A DNA stretch of 64,000 nt from positions 3,269,001 to 3,333,000 of the forward strand of contig NC_092561.1 of the NCBI RefSeq assembly GCF_037975245.1, read 5' to 3'. Of the stretch, positions 12,001 through 23,997 are shown piece after piece (within the stretch, counting starts at the first letter, position 1; every line of letters begins with the position of its first letter). The translations under genes were made by a program, and so were the position numbers. The notes under the pieces are model-generated. The model searched no databases. It was given only the letters and a program-made list of their open reading frames with translations, and was not told the DNA's origin. Source of the stretch: Apostichopus japonicus. Taxonomy: Eukaryota > Echinodermata > Holothuroidea > Aspidochirotida > Stichopodidae.

Positions 12001-13990
12001 CCCAAATGACCCACTTAAGCAACAAAGACATCTCTTAAACCCTTTCCATGTAATTTACCATGAAGGTATCCCATTTCTAGTTACTAAATCAACAGTAATT
12101 ATAATTTTTCTACAGTAGGGTGTGATTATATAACTTCTCTGTATGTGTGGATATATTATGACTTTTACCTCTCCCTGACTTCTGTAGCTCTCACCTCCCC
12201 CATTTATTTTGGTTTCTAACTAGGCCATACACAACAGTCAGTCTCATCATCTATAGCGTCCCCCCCCCCCCACCTGGAAAAATATGTACGCCCCAGTAGG
12301 AAAACTACATGAAAAAATTGTAAGCATTGCTTGACAGAGCTGGGAATTAAACTGATACCTCATTTTCTACTTCCCTTAACAATATTTTTAAATTCAGTTT
12401 GTCATACAATTTTGTTGCTATAAAATAATGTACAGATTTACTACATGCTAGTGAGTTCATTCTAAAATCCTGCATATTGGTGAAATGTGAAACCTATAAC
12501 ACCAACATCTATCTTGATCACATTTTCTATTGCATAAACATTTGTACTTTGTCAATCAATTTCAACATACAGTATCCACTCTGGGACATGTTGAAAAAGT
12601 GTAATTAAATTCTACAAGTTGCATATGAAATTGTGTGAGTAGATTAATAAATTGTAAAGGTCCATTCCCAAATGTTGTTTATGACAAATAGCAATCAGTT
12701 ATTCAGCAGAATGTACTAAGACACTTTTTTAATTTAAAGCTGATGTTTTGCTTTGATATGTCACAATAATAGAGCATTTTTGTGCAATTCAGAATACTCA
12801 ATCTTCTAGCCTTTTTAGGTATGTTAATTTAAGCTATACTCAATGTCATGAATGCATTTTTAATGAATTAAGTGCTGAAGTCAACTCCTCAGTGTAGTTC
12901 TCATTGGTAATGTTACCTTCTGTATTATAAACTTCTTTACACTGCCCAAAATCTTTTGCCTTCATATCAACACTAAATCAACCTAGTATTAAATCCAGCC
13001 TTTTTCTTGCCTTGCAAAACTGGAGGCAATACAGTCATATTATGAATTTTATTCAATTAGTCAATGTATAGATAAACTTAGACATCCAAAAGTTGAAAGC
13101 TTAAAAAATCCATAGATATGGTATGTATAGCTTTCTGAATATAGCACAATGTTACTTATGAGCAACTGTTTCAAAACCCATTTTACAAGGTGTTAAATGG
13201 TTGAGAAATGCACCTAAAATCTGAACACACAAAGTCCCTGTAACCTCCCGCAAAAGCCTTTCAAATGGTTTGACTATACACCACTCAAATGCCACCACTC
13301 TTGGCAAAACATTTTCAGGTGAATTCATGTCCATACTACTTGATTATTTGTGCATGCATCAATAACAATTAAAGGTGACTTACCAGAGTATATCTATAGC
13401 CAATTGTGGGTAGTCAGCCATTCATAATTGATGACCAATGGAATTCTCAGTTTGTAACAAATTTCTGCCACGGCTGTGTAATACAAACAAACATTTTTCA
13501 ATGCAATATCCATAACTATATTCTCAGTGATGTGCATACAAAATTATATTCCAATGATGCATACAGTTTTTGTAATAATGCAAGACCCCTAAATGTTAAG
13601 TCCTTTGCCTACTGTAACAAATTACTGAAGTATTATACTAAATAAACAATAATAGTTTGCTGTTATTGGCTTGGTGATCAATGGTTTTCCCTGCTTAATG
13701 AAACATACTTGAGTTAATAAAGCAAACTATTGTTTTATGCAATATTGTGCTCTGTACTTCTTCAAACAAAATATTCAAGTTAAGTAGCCAGACATATGAA
13801 AAAGAATGGGTAATTACTTGATGAAGAGATTCTTGGCCCCACAAAATTAACCATTTGGAGGTAAGAAAATATGAATTACTTAAAATGATAAATTGATGAA
13901 TCTCTGCAAATCATTGGAGCTCCCTATTAATCAAAGTGCCTACTTCACCAAAGTGTTCAATAGGCCTTATTACATACTTAATTAAGATAA
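12001..13990. other. Non-coding or intronic
   Basis: AT-rich DNA. On the minus strand at about 13377-13415 a short frame reading DYPQLAIDIL runs into a GTAAGT donor; it recalls the C-terminal part of hAT transposases but is too short to call. Other open frames here (13152-13334 minus, 13406-13645 plus) match nothing I recognise. Confidence 0.35.
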
Positions 13991-14003
13991 GAGGAACACT
14001 CAC

Positions 14004-14060
14004 CATCACAGCTTCAAAATGATCCCATACTTTCTTGTATATTTTTCGTGGCAGTTCCAT
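14004..14060 (-). CDS. Candidate first coding exon, BED-finger-like start
   Basis: A short frame starts with ATG at 14060 and reads 19 codons straight into a GTGAGT donor (14003 downward). The peptide contains KIYKKVWDHFEAV; BED zinc fingers commonly begin with K-x-VW-x-x-F, and an upstream in-frame stop makes the ATG the natural start. The zinc-binding residues would have to lie in a later exon, which I did not find, although a hAT-like peptide sits 0.6 kb downstream on the same strand. It could be a transposon remnant or chance. Weak call. Confidence 0.22.
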
Positions 14061-15630
14061 GCAATTAGTGTACAAATTACACTAATCTTTTCCTCAATTA
14101 CCAGTGCCCGGGGTTTTCGAGTTACGATTTGTATTGAAGAACCGATGTATTTATAAATGCCTTAGTTAAAGCCTACATTCTGGAAATTTAATTGATTATA
14201 TTTGCAAGCTATGTTACTAGTTACAAATAAATCATGACCAGTTGTATCATTGTTGAATGTGTATCATTCGTTTACCAACCTAAGCCAAGTGCAGACATGA
14301 TGCAGGCCTACATATGGCGAGGACAAAAAAGTGCTGAAAATACCACGCTAGTGTCTAGGATATACATCAAATGTAACTTGTTACAGTAATGACATTACTT
14401 CTATCTCTTTACTGCACACCAATGCCAGTTCTCACCAATTACCGATTCAGGATAAACATTTTTTCTCTGCTGTATGGATCTATAAAACAATGACTTTTGG
14501 AAAGCACTTTATATAAAGTTGCTAAAGAAGTTATAACACTTTGCGTTGTAACTTGAAATGTTACCAGATCACTCTAGGCATGGTAGAGCATTAGTGCTAA
14601 GGTTGTGGGGAGACAGGTAAGCAAGGATGCAGAGTAAATACATCCTTTTCCCTCTGTCATTATTCCAACAGCACAATTTCTACACTGCATTGAAAGCAAT
14701 AGTTTGGGGCAGATTAGAACTGCACAAGGCAAAATGGTGGCAGTAATTAAGAACCTGCTCAAGTTCAGTCAAGCGTGAAGGTCAATTGTATGGAGGTGTG
14801 TGAACAGGCATTAACAAAGAGGGGTTGTCAGAGAGATGTTTCAGCCTGATAGTTGCATTGAAAATGTACAGTGTCCTTACGGGGTACTGAATTTGTTCCC
14901 CGTAAGGAATGTGTACCCTGTAAGTAATGCTGAAACTCGTATAGTACCCCATAAGGTATCAAACTTGAACACACACAGACACACACACACACACACGCCA
15001 ACCTGACTGCATAGGTTCCTTTTGCTAAAGCAAGAAACCAAAAACAACATTCATAGTAGTCACCTTTACCTCAATGCTCATCTGATGCCTGGTTTCCCCT
15101 ATTTTGATGTGCTTGTTTGCTAACCAAAGTTTTGTATCTTTACATTCTTGTCTGGATTGTGGATGCCACCAATAACTTCATAATGGTATCCATTTGCCTG
15201 AAAGAAAAATTTGTTACAAAATGTGAGAATGAATATATCAGTAACTTAAGTCAAAGTAGCGTAATGTCAGACTTTTGTCCTCAAAGATCAGGTGTAATTG
15301 ACATGCAAACAGAAAGCCACAGGGCTTAGTGATTCCTTTGCCTATTGTTATTGTAGGGCATTGGAGGGGAGAGTTCTACTGAGTACATGGGATCCACAGT
15401 GAAATGAAAAAAAATCTCTTGCAACTATTAGCAAAGGAGAACTAAATGTGTACTCAATGATATGGTGTGGACAACCCTGAGTTATCATGTTTTCAAATTT
15501 TTTAATATTATGATGTGTGTAGGAATCCACATGTCAAGTAAAAGATCTGTTCATGTTGTTCTTCTTGTCTAGGGCTAATATTGCCATGTGCATGGTGAGG
15601 TACCATGTTTAAGAAGTTTTTCAGACTGAA
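14061..15630. other. Non-coding, (AC)n at about 14970-14996
   Basis: No gene recognised. A CCCCGTAAGG-type word recurs in both orientations around 14880-14960, followed by a CA-dinucleotide run. Possible intron or intergenic DNA. Confidence 0.45.
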
Positions 15631-15639
15631 ATTAACTGA

Positions 15640-17045
15640 CCTTGAGTGACCTTGACCGAAACAGCCAAAAAAATAGAAGACAAATGCTTCATTCCTATCA
15701 AATTTGAAATTTACCAAAACTTCACTTCTTCAGCTAGAAAAGTTGTCAGTTGTTGACTACTAGTCAGGGTTTTTGTTGAGAAATGAAGTAGATGGGTCAA
15801 GTTGAAAAGTAGGCGGGACTGTCTGTACGCGGACATGGGGGAGGGGTCTAACCCTCCCCCTCCCCTTTGCCGGAAAATTGCAATTTAAAAAGTCTCTAGA
15901 TGCAAAATGGTGCAATATACAGTTGTTTGGTCAATGATATTGCCCCCTCCCAATCACCCCTTTCTTCTGTCCTATTTTTCTTTTTTTCTCCTGAATTTTT
16001 TTATTAACACTCGGGTCATGGAGCCTAGGGAGGTAGCTATGCCACTGAACCGAACTTAGCAAGGGTGTGACGCACTTGCTGCATTAAATGAAGTGCCATC
16101 ATAACAAAATGATAATAGGTCTACGGTACCTACAAAGTGAGTAGGATTTTACTGCCAAAAAATACCCAACTAGGTCTGTGATAGAATTTAGTATTTATAT
16201 AGTATTTATTTCTCTCGATTTTTTGCGTCTAATTTTTTTTTTTTTTTTTAATTTTTTTTTTTACTGAGCGTTGCAAAGTAGCCGGGTCCTGTACGTGCAG
16301 TAAGCGAGTCATTTGCCCCGGGTCCCGGCTACTAACCAGAACCCTGCTAGTGACCTCAAATGACCTTGACTTCTCCCAACACACTATCAGCTGAGTATTT
16401 ACTAAGAGTGTCTTCATACTGAGCATTAACTTCATGCAAGCTGTACTTAGTGAGATATGTCTTCAGAATTTAACTAAAATTGACCTCAAATGACATTTGA
16501 CCTCAAAAAAAGTTAACATTATAGATGGCAAGTATTCAATCAGAGGAACAAATTTGACATTCTATGTAGCTTTATTCTTTGAGTTAGCTCATTCACAAAG
16601 TTTTCAGGTTTAGACCATTGGTTATCTCATATGACCTTTGGCCCCTCCCAAAGCAATAACAGTGAAGAATTTACTAAGGTGGTAGATACCGAATACATTC
16701 TTCTAATTGTTCAAAGTGTGAACTTTATGTAAGCTGTACATGGTGAGATAACCTGTTAACAAAGTTTCAGATTTTTAGGTGGTGTGGACCTCAAACAATT
16801 TTTGACGTACTAAGTAACAGCAAGTGGTAAGAACTCGGTTGAGGGATAAGCATACTAATTTCACTTAACCTTTACTTCAGTAAGGTCATTTATAGGGTTT
16901 TTTACGGTTGACCACTGGCAATTAAATAACAATTGCAGCTGAGAATTTGCTAAGGGGTAGCTTTCTACCAAGTATGAACTTCATGCATATTGCACTTGTT
17001 GAATTATCAAAGTTTTCAAAATTTGAGCTAAGGCATCTCTCTCTC
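15640..17045 (+). repeat. Degenerate tandem repeats rich in TGACCT
   Basis: Units of roughly 110-170 bp recur with the same word order: TGACCTCAAATGACCTTTGACCT-like stretch, then AATTTACTAAGG, then ATACTAAG...AACTTCATGCAAGCTGTAC, then TGAGATA...CAAAGTTTTCAG. A further single unit lies at about 48600-48720. They are strongly diverged. The phrase TGACCTTTGACCTC equals a direct repeat of nuclear-receptor half-sites, so the repeat spreads such motifs, though there is no sign here of function. Confidence 0.6.
16282..16335. other. Hairpin with 9-bp stem
   Basis: GTAGCCGGG pairs with CCCGGCTAC across a loop of about 36 bases. It is GC-rich against an AT-rich background and follows a T-run. It may be the end of a decayed element. 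Confidence 0.4.
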
Positions 17046-19126
17046 ACATATGCACACACAAGCAGTCACTGCTGCATGGTTTTTGATAAACAATTATGAA
17101 GCACTCCATACAAAAATCACTTTATAATCAAGTGCTGATTACTCACCGTGGGTTCTGAAAAATTCTCCAAGTTTTCCAAAGTTGTTGCTATAACAGTCAG
17201 TGGTTGATATTGTGGTTGTTAAAATCTAACATAGCCTCTTTTAGTTTGGTGAGAAATTACACATTCACTTCTCTCAACTTCCAACCAACTTCTAGATTTT
17301 CTATGTCAATATTTGCAACACCTGTGGAGAAGTAAAAACGATGGTAAGTAAATTTCTGCAAAGCTAACATCAACTGACAGGGGAATGCCACACTGTAGGT
17401 ATGCAAAAGGTTTTCCGTAAACTTTGTAAAGCTAAAAATACTATTCAAACCAAATGTACACAGTGACTATAATGATTGTTAAAGTATGTTGAGAAGCAAT
17501 GTTCAATTAATGAACACATTATTAATGGGGTTCTGACCCCTCCCCGATAACACTCAAATAAAAACTGATACTTCTATTGATGTTGTAAATTTCTGGTGAA
17601 AAGTCAACAGTCGAGGCAGTTCTTAATGGGCATGCAGTAGGAGGTATACAGATGGCTCAGTATGAAGGACACTGCACAGAAACTGGTGTAAAATGAATTT
17701 AACAGCTGCCTACTGTCCGTTTAGTTGTGGGCTGCTGAATATTACTCATACAGTATGCGGGCCCACCATGGTAGCCACAGGAAGAAATTTTGACTAACAA
17801 AAGGCCAAAAATAGATTGCTGAAAATGGAAGATGATTGTTTTAGCATTTATGACAAACTTTGATCAATGTTTTTTCGTGTTGAAAATTAACGCTTATTCA
17901 AATTCTCTTCAATTTTTTTTTTTGTTCAGTAAATTGGTGAACCAAAAAGTTTGGGTTTTTTTTCCCTTTGTTTTTTGGTGGGCCAGATTAGATTGTCTGG
18001 CATGCTCAATCTGGCTAGTAGGGGCCCCCTGTTCTAAAACCACAATTCCAATTCCTGAGGCAGTATATTGTACTGCTTCCGTACCTGACAGCTTCTAAGG
18101 GTTCTCACCTAAGAATGCTGCATTGACTTCCTTCTTGATGAATTCTAAAGGGCTGACAACTGGCTGATCCTTATTACTCTTCCTCTTTTTGTGAAGCACA
18201 GGTAACTTGTGCTAAGCCTTTCTTTTCTCTTTACTTCCTGATGTTGAAGGTCTGTTTTAAAGTGGAAAAGAGCAGTTAGTAAACCTGAATATGATAATAT
18301 GCTAGTGTCCTTTGACTCCTTGGACTCCAATATATCAACCCCAATCTTGGCCCAATGTCTGACCCAGAGGGGAGAAGGGGTACACATGAGGCTTTCACCC
18401 CCATGAAATTGAAGACTGTAAGCATTTTACTGCACTGGTGCATGTCAGTCTCTGAAGCAATAATATTCCTTGTTACTATATTATATTGATTCAAAACTAA
18501 TTATATAGTTGCCATAAAATTTTAGGATTTTGGAGTAGCCGACAACAGGAACGAAATTAGGATTTAGGAGCACTTCACGTTTTAACAATGTTAATATGTT
18601 AACACTATCCTGGCTTCACTGATTAAATAGGCTTACGGCCTAGCTCTTGCTAAGTTGGAGTTGGACGTGACAATGTTATTTTCTACGAAATTTTAACAGA
18701 TTTGTAGGTGCAAACAACAAAGACACACGTTTTTTTTTTAAATGAAAGCTGAAGGTTAAGGAACATGAAGCATCAATCGAATTAATCAACACAGACTTCA
18801 GTCTAGAAATAGTGTGCACGCTACCTAGGGCCTAAGTTAGAGCCCGTAGAGGCCCCTTTTCTTCTAAGTTCTATTTGAGGCGTATTACAACGAACCGAAC
18901 TTGTCAAAAAATTGGCAAAATCGCTTGGTCAATAACTTCCTGGGCTCCTGCCTTTAATTGTACCGTAAATTGTCGAGAGGAATAATAAATTTAAAATGCC
19001 GGTATATCCTAGTCATTGAATCAACTTGAAGTAGGCCTAACGTTTAATACTAACTCGCATCATGTAGTGTACTTCACTTTTTCACCTTTGACCCTCAAGT
19101 TTTTGTCAAATTCACGTACGTACATA
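17046..19126. other. Non-coding with isolated splice-like sites
   Basis: Two minus-strand stretches look exon-like: a frame ending PLEFIKKEVNAAFL followed by GTGAGA near 18103, and one ending at GTGAGT near 17140. Neither matches a known domain and no start or partner exon could be tied to them. Otherwise AT-rich DNA. Confidence 0.3.
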
Positions 19127-19134
19127 ATATAAGC

Positions 19135-19801
19135 CAACGAGGTAAATGAATCTGGAGGATTCATGTCAATTGGGTGCGCGCGTACCATGTATGGAGGGTC
19201 ATGTGATGTGTTCCAGGGTGGTACTATACTGATATTTCTCTGTAGCAGTTCGAGAACAGTGTTATTGACTTCTTGAAAGATTGGTCGGTTCGGACATGGG
19301 AACTAACGGCATAAGAAGGTACTGGTACTTCAGGCCTACGAAATAGTGCTAATATGCTAACGTTCAACCTTATTCTCTTGAATGAAGGCAGGCTTTCTAC
19401 ATAATCTTACTTATTAATACAGCTCTAGGGGCAAGCTTTGTCTCATATGGCCTAACGTTATTACTACACGCTATAAGTGAATGTAGAAATGGGAAATGTG
19501 GGGAAATGTTTAGTTCAATGCAACCACGGAATTCTCCATGGAACAGAGCCTAATGCTGCTCGACGGGAATATAGCTATCACGTTAGGCTACAGGCACGGT
19601 TATTGCTAGGTAACGGGTGTCGTCTGCTGCTCTAAGCACACAAACACATTTACGCACTAGTTGGGTGAAATCATCATGCGTAATAGGGAGAGTAGTATAT
19701 TAGTACCACCCTGGAACACATCACATGACCCTCCATACATGGTACGCGCGTACGCGCTTTTTTACTGTGTGATAGTTTCTCCAGATTCATTTACCTCGTT
19801 G
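19135..19801. mobile_element. MITE with about 100-bp terminal inverted repeats
   Basis: Both ends begin CAACGAGGTAAATGAATCTG reading inward, and after a short unpaired stretch the arms pair again over GTACCATGTATGGAGGGTCA and neighbours. The element is flanked by ATATAAGC on both sides (19127-19134 and 19802-19809), a perfect 8-bp target duplication. At 667 bp with no coding capacity it is a non-autonomous element, hAT-like by duplication length and CA...TG ends. The perfect flanks suggest recent insertion. Confidence 0.85.
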
Positions 19802-20489
19802 ATATAAGCTTAAGGAGGTAGCACTTGTATGTTACTACGCGACTGTGGTCGCCGTTTTCTTGTTCGTCGGAAAATATCACAGAAACAGATTGTAGTAGTA
19901 GAAACCGTCAGGAGTGTCACTCGTTGACTTGTTAAATGGCTGTCAGCGTTGCTTGTTATTGCACTTGCTTCAAGTAGCATTTTTTCACTCACAATCAAGT
20001 CAGAATTGATTGAAATATCTTTTCTAATCAGTTTGGGTTGTAGACAAGCCACACTACATGACACCGACGGTTTTTTCTTGAAAGTCAGTCTAGAGCAATG
20101 TATAGGGTGTTCATTATGTGTTTGCATGAACAACTTAAAAATAGTAATACACAAAATATGACGACAGATCATGAAGAAGTTCGAATTCAAGGTATAACGT
20201 TAAATGCTTGTCTACACTGCGGTTGGACACCTGCAATCACAAATAAGTTACGCTTGGCAGTTACATTAGCACACTGCGGTTCAAGCGTCCTTTGACTCGA
20301 GTCAGAGAACAATAGTATTCACTGTTGATGTCAGTTCTGTATGAAGATAAAAAACACTGATAATGTGCATTCTGACAGTTAACCCACCACAATGGAGGTT
20401 ATAGGTCGGTTAATTACGCGGTGACTTGATTCGGGTTTTCAAGAATGGTATGGTTTAGACATTTTATCCTTCACTGACCTTGTTTTCAG

Positions 20490-20665
20490 GTTTGCCAAGC
20501 AGAATTACCAGAGATCAATGTCTTAAACTTCAGAAGTTATAAGTACCATATATTTGTCAAAACTCCTTTTTATTCTCAGAGGGTTATGGAATAATTTGTC
20601 TGAGAAAGTTGTACCTGCAAGTAGTGTACGAACATGGGAAGTATCACTTCCTTGGTAAGAATGGC
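20490..20665 (+). pseudogene. Non-LTR retrotransposon RT C-terminal fragment
   Basis: Two short frames, joined by a frameshift near 20583, read TPFYSQRV and then WNNLSEKVVPASSV. This matches the typical C-terminal end of LINE reverse transcriptases (F-x-x-RV-x-x-WN-x-LP-x-x-VV-x-A-x-S). Only this tail is left. Call rests on family pattern from memory. Confidence 0.45.
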
Positions 20666-20733
20666 TTTGGGTGTTCATTTAGAATATTTGAGAACAAATG
20701 GAGAGTGAATGCTTCCAGGAAAGTACTTTTTGA

Positions 20734-21103
20734 CAAGGGCGTAGGAACCGGGGGGCTGGGGGGCGCCAGCCCCCCAGTGAAAAATATGGGGGGCGGAAGT
20801 ATCATTCCGCCCCCCCGCTCCGCAAGTCAGAAAACCCCTTTTTCATTTCCAAATGAGAAAAAAATCTCATTTGGAGCACCAAATTGCATTTAAGGCCAAA
20901 AATGGTGAAAATTCAAAATTCTTTACAAAATGGAGTGGGAGTTGAAGTGTGCTATATTGCACCAAATTGCATCTGAGGCTACCTGGAAATGCAAAAAAAA
21001 TCCAAAGGGGAGGGAGACACCCCCTCCCCTTAGACCCTCCCCCAGGCCAGCCATCAGTCTTCAGCCCCCCCCCCCCACTCAAAAGTACCTTCCTACGCCA
21101 CTG
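20734..21103 (+). mobile_element. hAT-like MITE, left copy of the composite
   Basis: Ends are CAAGGGCGTAGGAA on the left and, inverted, CAGTGGCGTAGGAA on the right. The interior is rich in G- and C-runs and repeats ACCAAATTGCATCTGAGG. No coding capacity. The left flank CTTTTTGA has no match at its own right flank. It differs from the right copy by substitutions and small indels, so the two are not a fresh duplicate of each other. Confidence 0.75.
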
Positions 21104-21152
21104 AGAGCTATGGTAACATCAACTACATATTATGCTGATGGAATGTACTTAC

Positions 21153-21224
21153 AAGTATTTCAAGTTTGTTAAGTTTTCGAAGATGTTGGAAGAAAGTGAC
21201 TGGAGTTGGTTGTGGTCCAATCGC
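21153..21224 (-). CDS. Leucine-rich-repeat exon, 72 nt
   Basis: A 72-nt exon on the minus strand between TTGCAG (acceptor) and GTAAGT (donor). Read in phase 2 it gives one complete repeat, RLDHNQLQSLSSNIF then ENLTNLKYL, matching LxxNxLxxLxxxxFxxLxxLxxL. Exons of exactly 72 nt and phase 2, each encoding one repeat, are typical of leucine-rich-repeat G-protein-coupled receptors (LGR, relaxin-receptor type) and related receptors. It follows in phase from the exon at 22093-22164. No signal peptide, cap or membrane exons were found nearby, so this is a gene fragment or part of a long split gene. Confidence 0.75.
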
Positions 21225-22092
21225 CTGCAACAAAGAAAGAGAAAGCAAATTATTTATATCTGTAATGCAAACGTAAAGCGACCTCAAACATGTTATTACT
21301 CCATTTGAAGCGATTGACTGTGCACCTTTGATTTGGCATTCTATATATGATCTAGGAGTTGTTCTTAACACACCCACCGGTTTTGTTAAGACACATACAG
21401 AGGCGGTAGAAGCGAGGAGGGGAGGGGGTGCACAAGGAGCACGTTACCCTCAAAAGTGCACCCTTATTGTAAAAAAGACTCCATTTGTTGAAAAATTAAA
21501 TATTATTGTTGTTAAAAAAATGTCTAAATCTATGAGTGACCTTTTGTTGACAAACATTCAAATACAGGATTTCGCAGTATGAACGCACAAAATGAATTAC
21601 TTTGTTTGAGGTAACTTTATGCTTTGGTATGTTGGACCGTTCTGCGACTGAGTAAAATAACATTAGCTTCTAGCAACGGGATTGAGAATTGAATCACGTC
21701 ACGGAAATGAGTAATACTTCCTTATATTTGATATGTAATAATAAATAGATATGTGAGAATTGCAAAGCTGTATCCGGCTTACAAGGAATGCAGCCAAATA
21801 TTTGACAATTCAAGGGAGATAGTTTAGGGATTATACAGAAACGAAATATCAGAAGAAAAAACAACAACAACTAAGTATAGCCGCTGATGAAGCTCCAGAA
21901 GGACATGTCTAGGTTTGTTACTGGTTTGATGTAGCTCTGCAATTGCATTGACCACTTTGCCTCTAAAGGAAGATCCTGATTGATTTAAAAGTCAAACTCT
22001 TTATATTTTGTGGACCCGTATAGGCCTCTTTATCTCCACTGTTCCTATAAGTATTTTTGTATATTTAGTTTGTTAACATACGTATTACTTAC

Positions 22093-22164
22093 AAAGTTTC
22101 CAGGTTAGGTAAACGTGCAAACACATCAGGGGAAAGAACACGCAGCTTATTAGTTTGTAGTTCA
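22093..22164 (-). CDS. Leucine-rich-repeat exon, 72 nt
   Basis: Second 72-nt minus-strand exon, flanked by CTTGCAG and GTAAGT. In phase 2 it reads ELQTNKLRVLSPDVF then ARLPNLETL, again a single full repeat. Joined across an 868-nt intron to the exon at 21153-21224 it gives two consecutive in-frame repeats, which is strong internal support. Product: extracellular ligand-binding repeats of a receptor-like protein; LGR or relaxin-receptor type is a guess from exon architecture. Both exons lie inside the composite insertion at 20734-23997 and may be displaced cargo. Confidence 0.75.
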
Positions 22165-22684
22165 CTGCAAGAAAGGTAAACTATGAGATGAATTCACAAC
22201 AGGATGTGCCTTGCTTTCTAACATAAACACATAAACATGCAAATGATTGCTCTAAAGAAATGTATCTGAAAATTGTCTGTATTTCCTCAAAGCGGAATGG
22301 TACACAAATCAGTGTTCTTTATAAAAGCAATTATAATGATATTAATATAATATAAATAAATTTAATAGCCAGTATCCGTTTTTGGTTCACTTGGATAAGT
22401 AAGGAAAGTGTAAAAAGGTTTATAAAACTATAACAATGTTTAAAAATTGCACGATGTGCAACTTTTAATGACATTTCATGAACTGTCAAATGTGTTCGGA
22501 AAATATATGAAATACATTGCTTATGACCGTATCTGCATTGCATTTCAAACTTTAACGAGAATGTATATAAGCCATAGTGACTAATCAACAAGCACAGACA
22601 AGTTAACGATTGCACTATTGAAAGATTTATCGTATTTTCATGAATTAACATAATCATTAATTTACTTACGCTGTGCGTGCTTCA

Positions 22685-23608
22685 GTGGCGTAGCCAGACT
22701 TTTTCATCTGGGGGGGGGGGGCAAAGGGAGGGGGCGAAGGGTCTGATTGGTGGGGCAGACTAAGCTAGTACAAAAGACATACCAAACAGTTTGCATGACA
22801 AACTGTGGCAAATCGGGTATTGTGTCAGCAATGTAGGGCACAGATGGTCACTCTAGTTAGCTGACGTTTTATGTTATTTCCACATAGGTATTATTAACGA
22901 TAAAACAGATCACTGAAAAAGTCATCGATAGTTCTCTTTAAAAATCTGAATAGACTATGCTCTTTCTGTCAGTATTCAAAGATGATCAGCATGATATCTG
23001 ACTGGCCTGGGAGTGTAACCACCCCCCCCCCTCCCCAATCAACAAAAGATGTTATCATTCCCCCTTCGGGCCCTTCTTTTGCACTGTCTAGGGCTCACTC
23101 AAACAGTTTAGCGAAGGTTAATTCGCCTATTCTGATGACTGTCTGCGACGAATTCGTCCAAATTGATCCCCTCGGACAGTTCCCTTTCGATATGTAAAAC
23201 TCCGAGATCACTAAGGCGAGTGTCTGACATTGTGTTCCGCAGATAGGTTTTGACGAGCTTCAATGTTGAGAAGCTGCGCTCGCATCCAGCACTCAATACC
23301 GGAATCGCAATGGCAATTTTACAAAGGCGTAACAGCTCTGCAAAGACATTATTATATGGCTCCAGAAACGATGTCAGCGACAGAAGGTTGGGTGGTGGCG
23401 TCTCTCCCGTGTTAGCGAACTAGCGCTGGAGGAGTCTCTGTGCTTGCGGAACCTCGTGTTTGAGGTCTTCCATGCTCGCATCGAAAACTTGGCCAAACTG
23501 TTCGACGCTTTCCATCGAGAGGAAATCCTTATATACTCTCTGGATTCAGTGATTGGATCCCTCTCATGATCTGGCAGTTTTCTGTGGAGAAGCGCTTGTT
23601 CATTTCCG
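22685..23608 (-). mobile_element. Truncated hAT transposon
   Basis: The left end reads CAGTGGCGTAGCCAG, a terminus seen often in animal hAT elements, followed by a G-run. The remnant of a hAT transposase follows in inverse orientation and is cut off exactly where the element at 23609 begins. The other end of the transposon is not present beyond that element, in line with the break having happened before or during movement of the composite. Confidence 0.6.
23108..23608 (-). pseudogene. hAT transposase C-terminal part (ZMYM1-like)
   Basis: The open frame 23296-23108 contains CERSFSTLKLVKTYLRNTM, then RLSDLGVLHIERE. This is the hAT dimerisation motif as found in the zinc-finger-MYM-type-1-like and THAP-linked hAT families. 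Upstream on the same strand, frames interrupted by stops read EMNKRFSTENCQIMRGIQ and VEQFGQVFDASMEDLKHEV, which continue the same family. Stops and frame changes make it non-functional. The N-terminal catalytic portion is missing. Confidence 0.75.
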
Positions 23609-23997
23609 CAAGGGCGTAGGAACCGTGGGGCTGGGGGGGGGGGGGGGGGGGGGCCAGCTCCCCCAGTGAAAAATGTGGAGGGGCGGAAGTATCATTCCGC
23701 CCCCCCCCCCCCGCTTCGCAAGTCAGAAAACCCCTTTTTCATTTCCAAATGAGAAAAAAATCTCATTTGGAGCACCAAATTGCATCTAAGGCCTGGTGAA
23801 AATACAAAATTAAGTTTACAAAATGGAGTAGGTGTTGAAGTGTGCTATATTGCACCAAATTGCATCTGAGGCTACCTGGAAATGCAAAAAATTCCAAAGG
23901 GGAGGGGGACACCCCCTCTCCTTAGACCCCTACCCCAGGCCGGCCATCAGTCTTCAGCCCCCCCCCCCCCACTCAAAAGTACCTTCCTACGCCACTG
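23609..23997 (+). mobile_element. hAT-like MITE, right copy of the composite
   Basis: Same family and orientation as 20734-21103: left end CAAGGGCGTAGGAA, right end CGCCACTG, with long C- and G-runs. Its right flank CTTTTTGA equals the left flank of the other copy. Its left flank is hAT transposase sequence, which does not continue on the right side. Confidence 0.75.

Larger units (their letters stand above)
20734..23997. mobile_element. Composite hAT-like insertion carrying 2.5 kb
   Basis: Two related elements, 20734-21103 and 23609-23997, lie in the same orientation. The base octet CTTTTTGA occurs immediately left of the first (20726-20733) and immediately right of the second (23998-24005), while the inner flanks, AGAGCTAT and CATTTCCG, match neither each other nor the outer octet. 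That is the footprint expected if both elements and all DNA between them moved as one unit. The cargo holds two LRR exons and a truncated hAT transposase. An alternative is integration of a circle by recombination into a single resident copy. Confidence 0.6.

Noticed and set aside
19810-20190. 126-codon minus-strand frame beside the MITE
   Set aside because: Long for chance in AT-rich DNA, but no domain, no convincing splice sites, and overlapping frames occur on the other strand.
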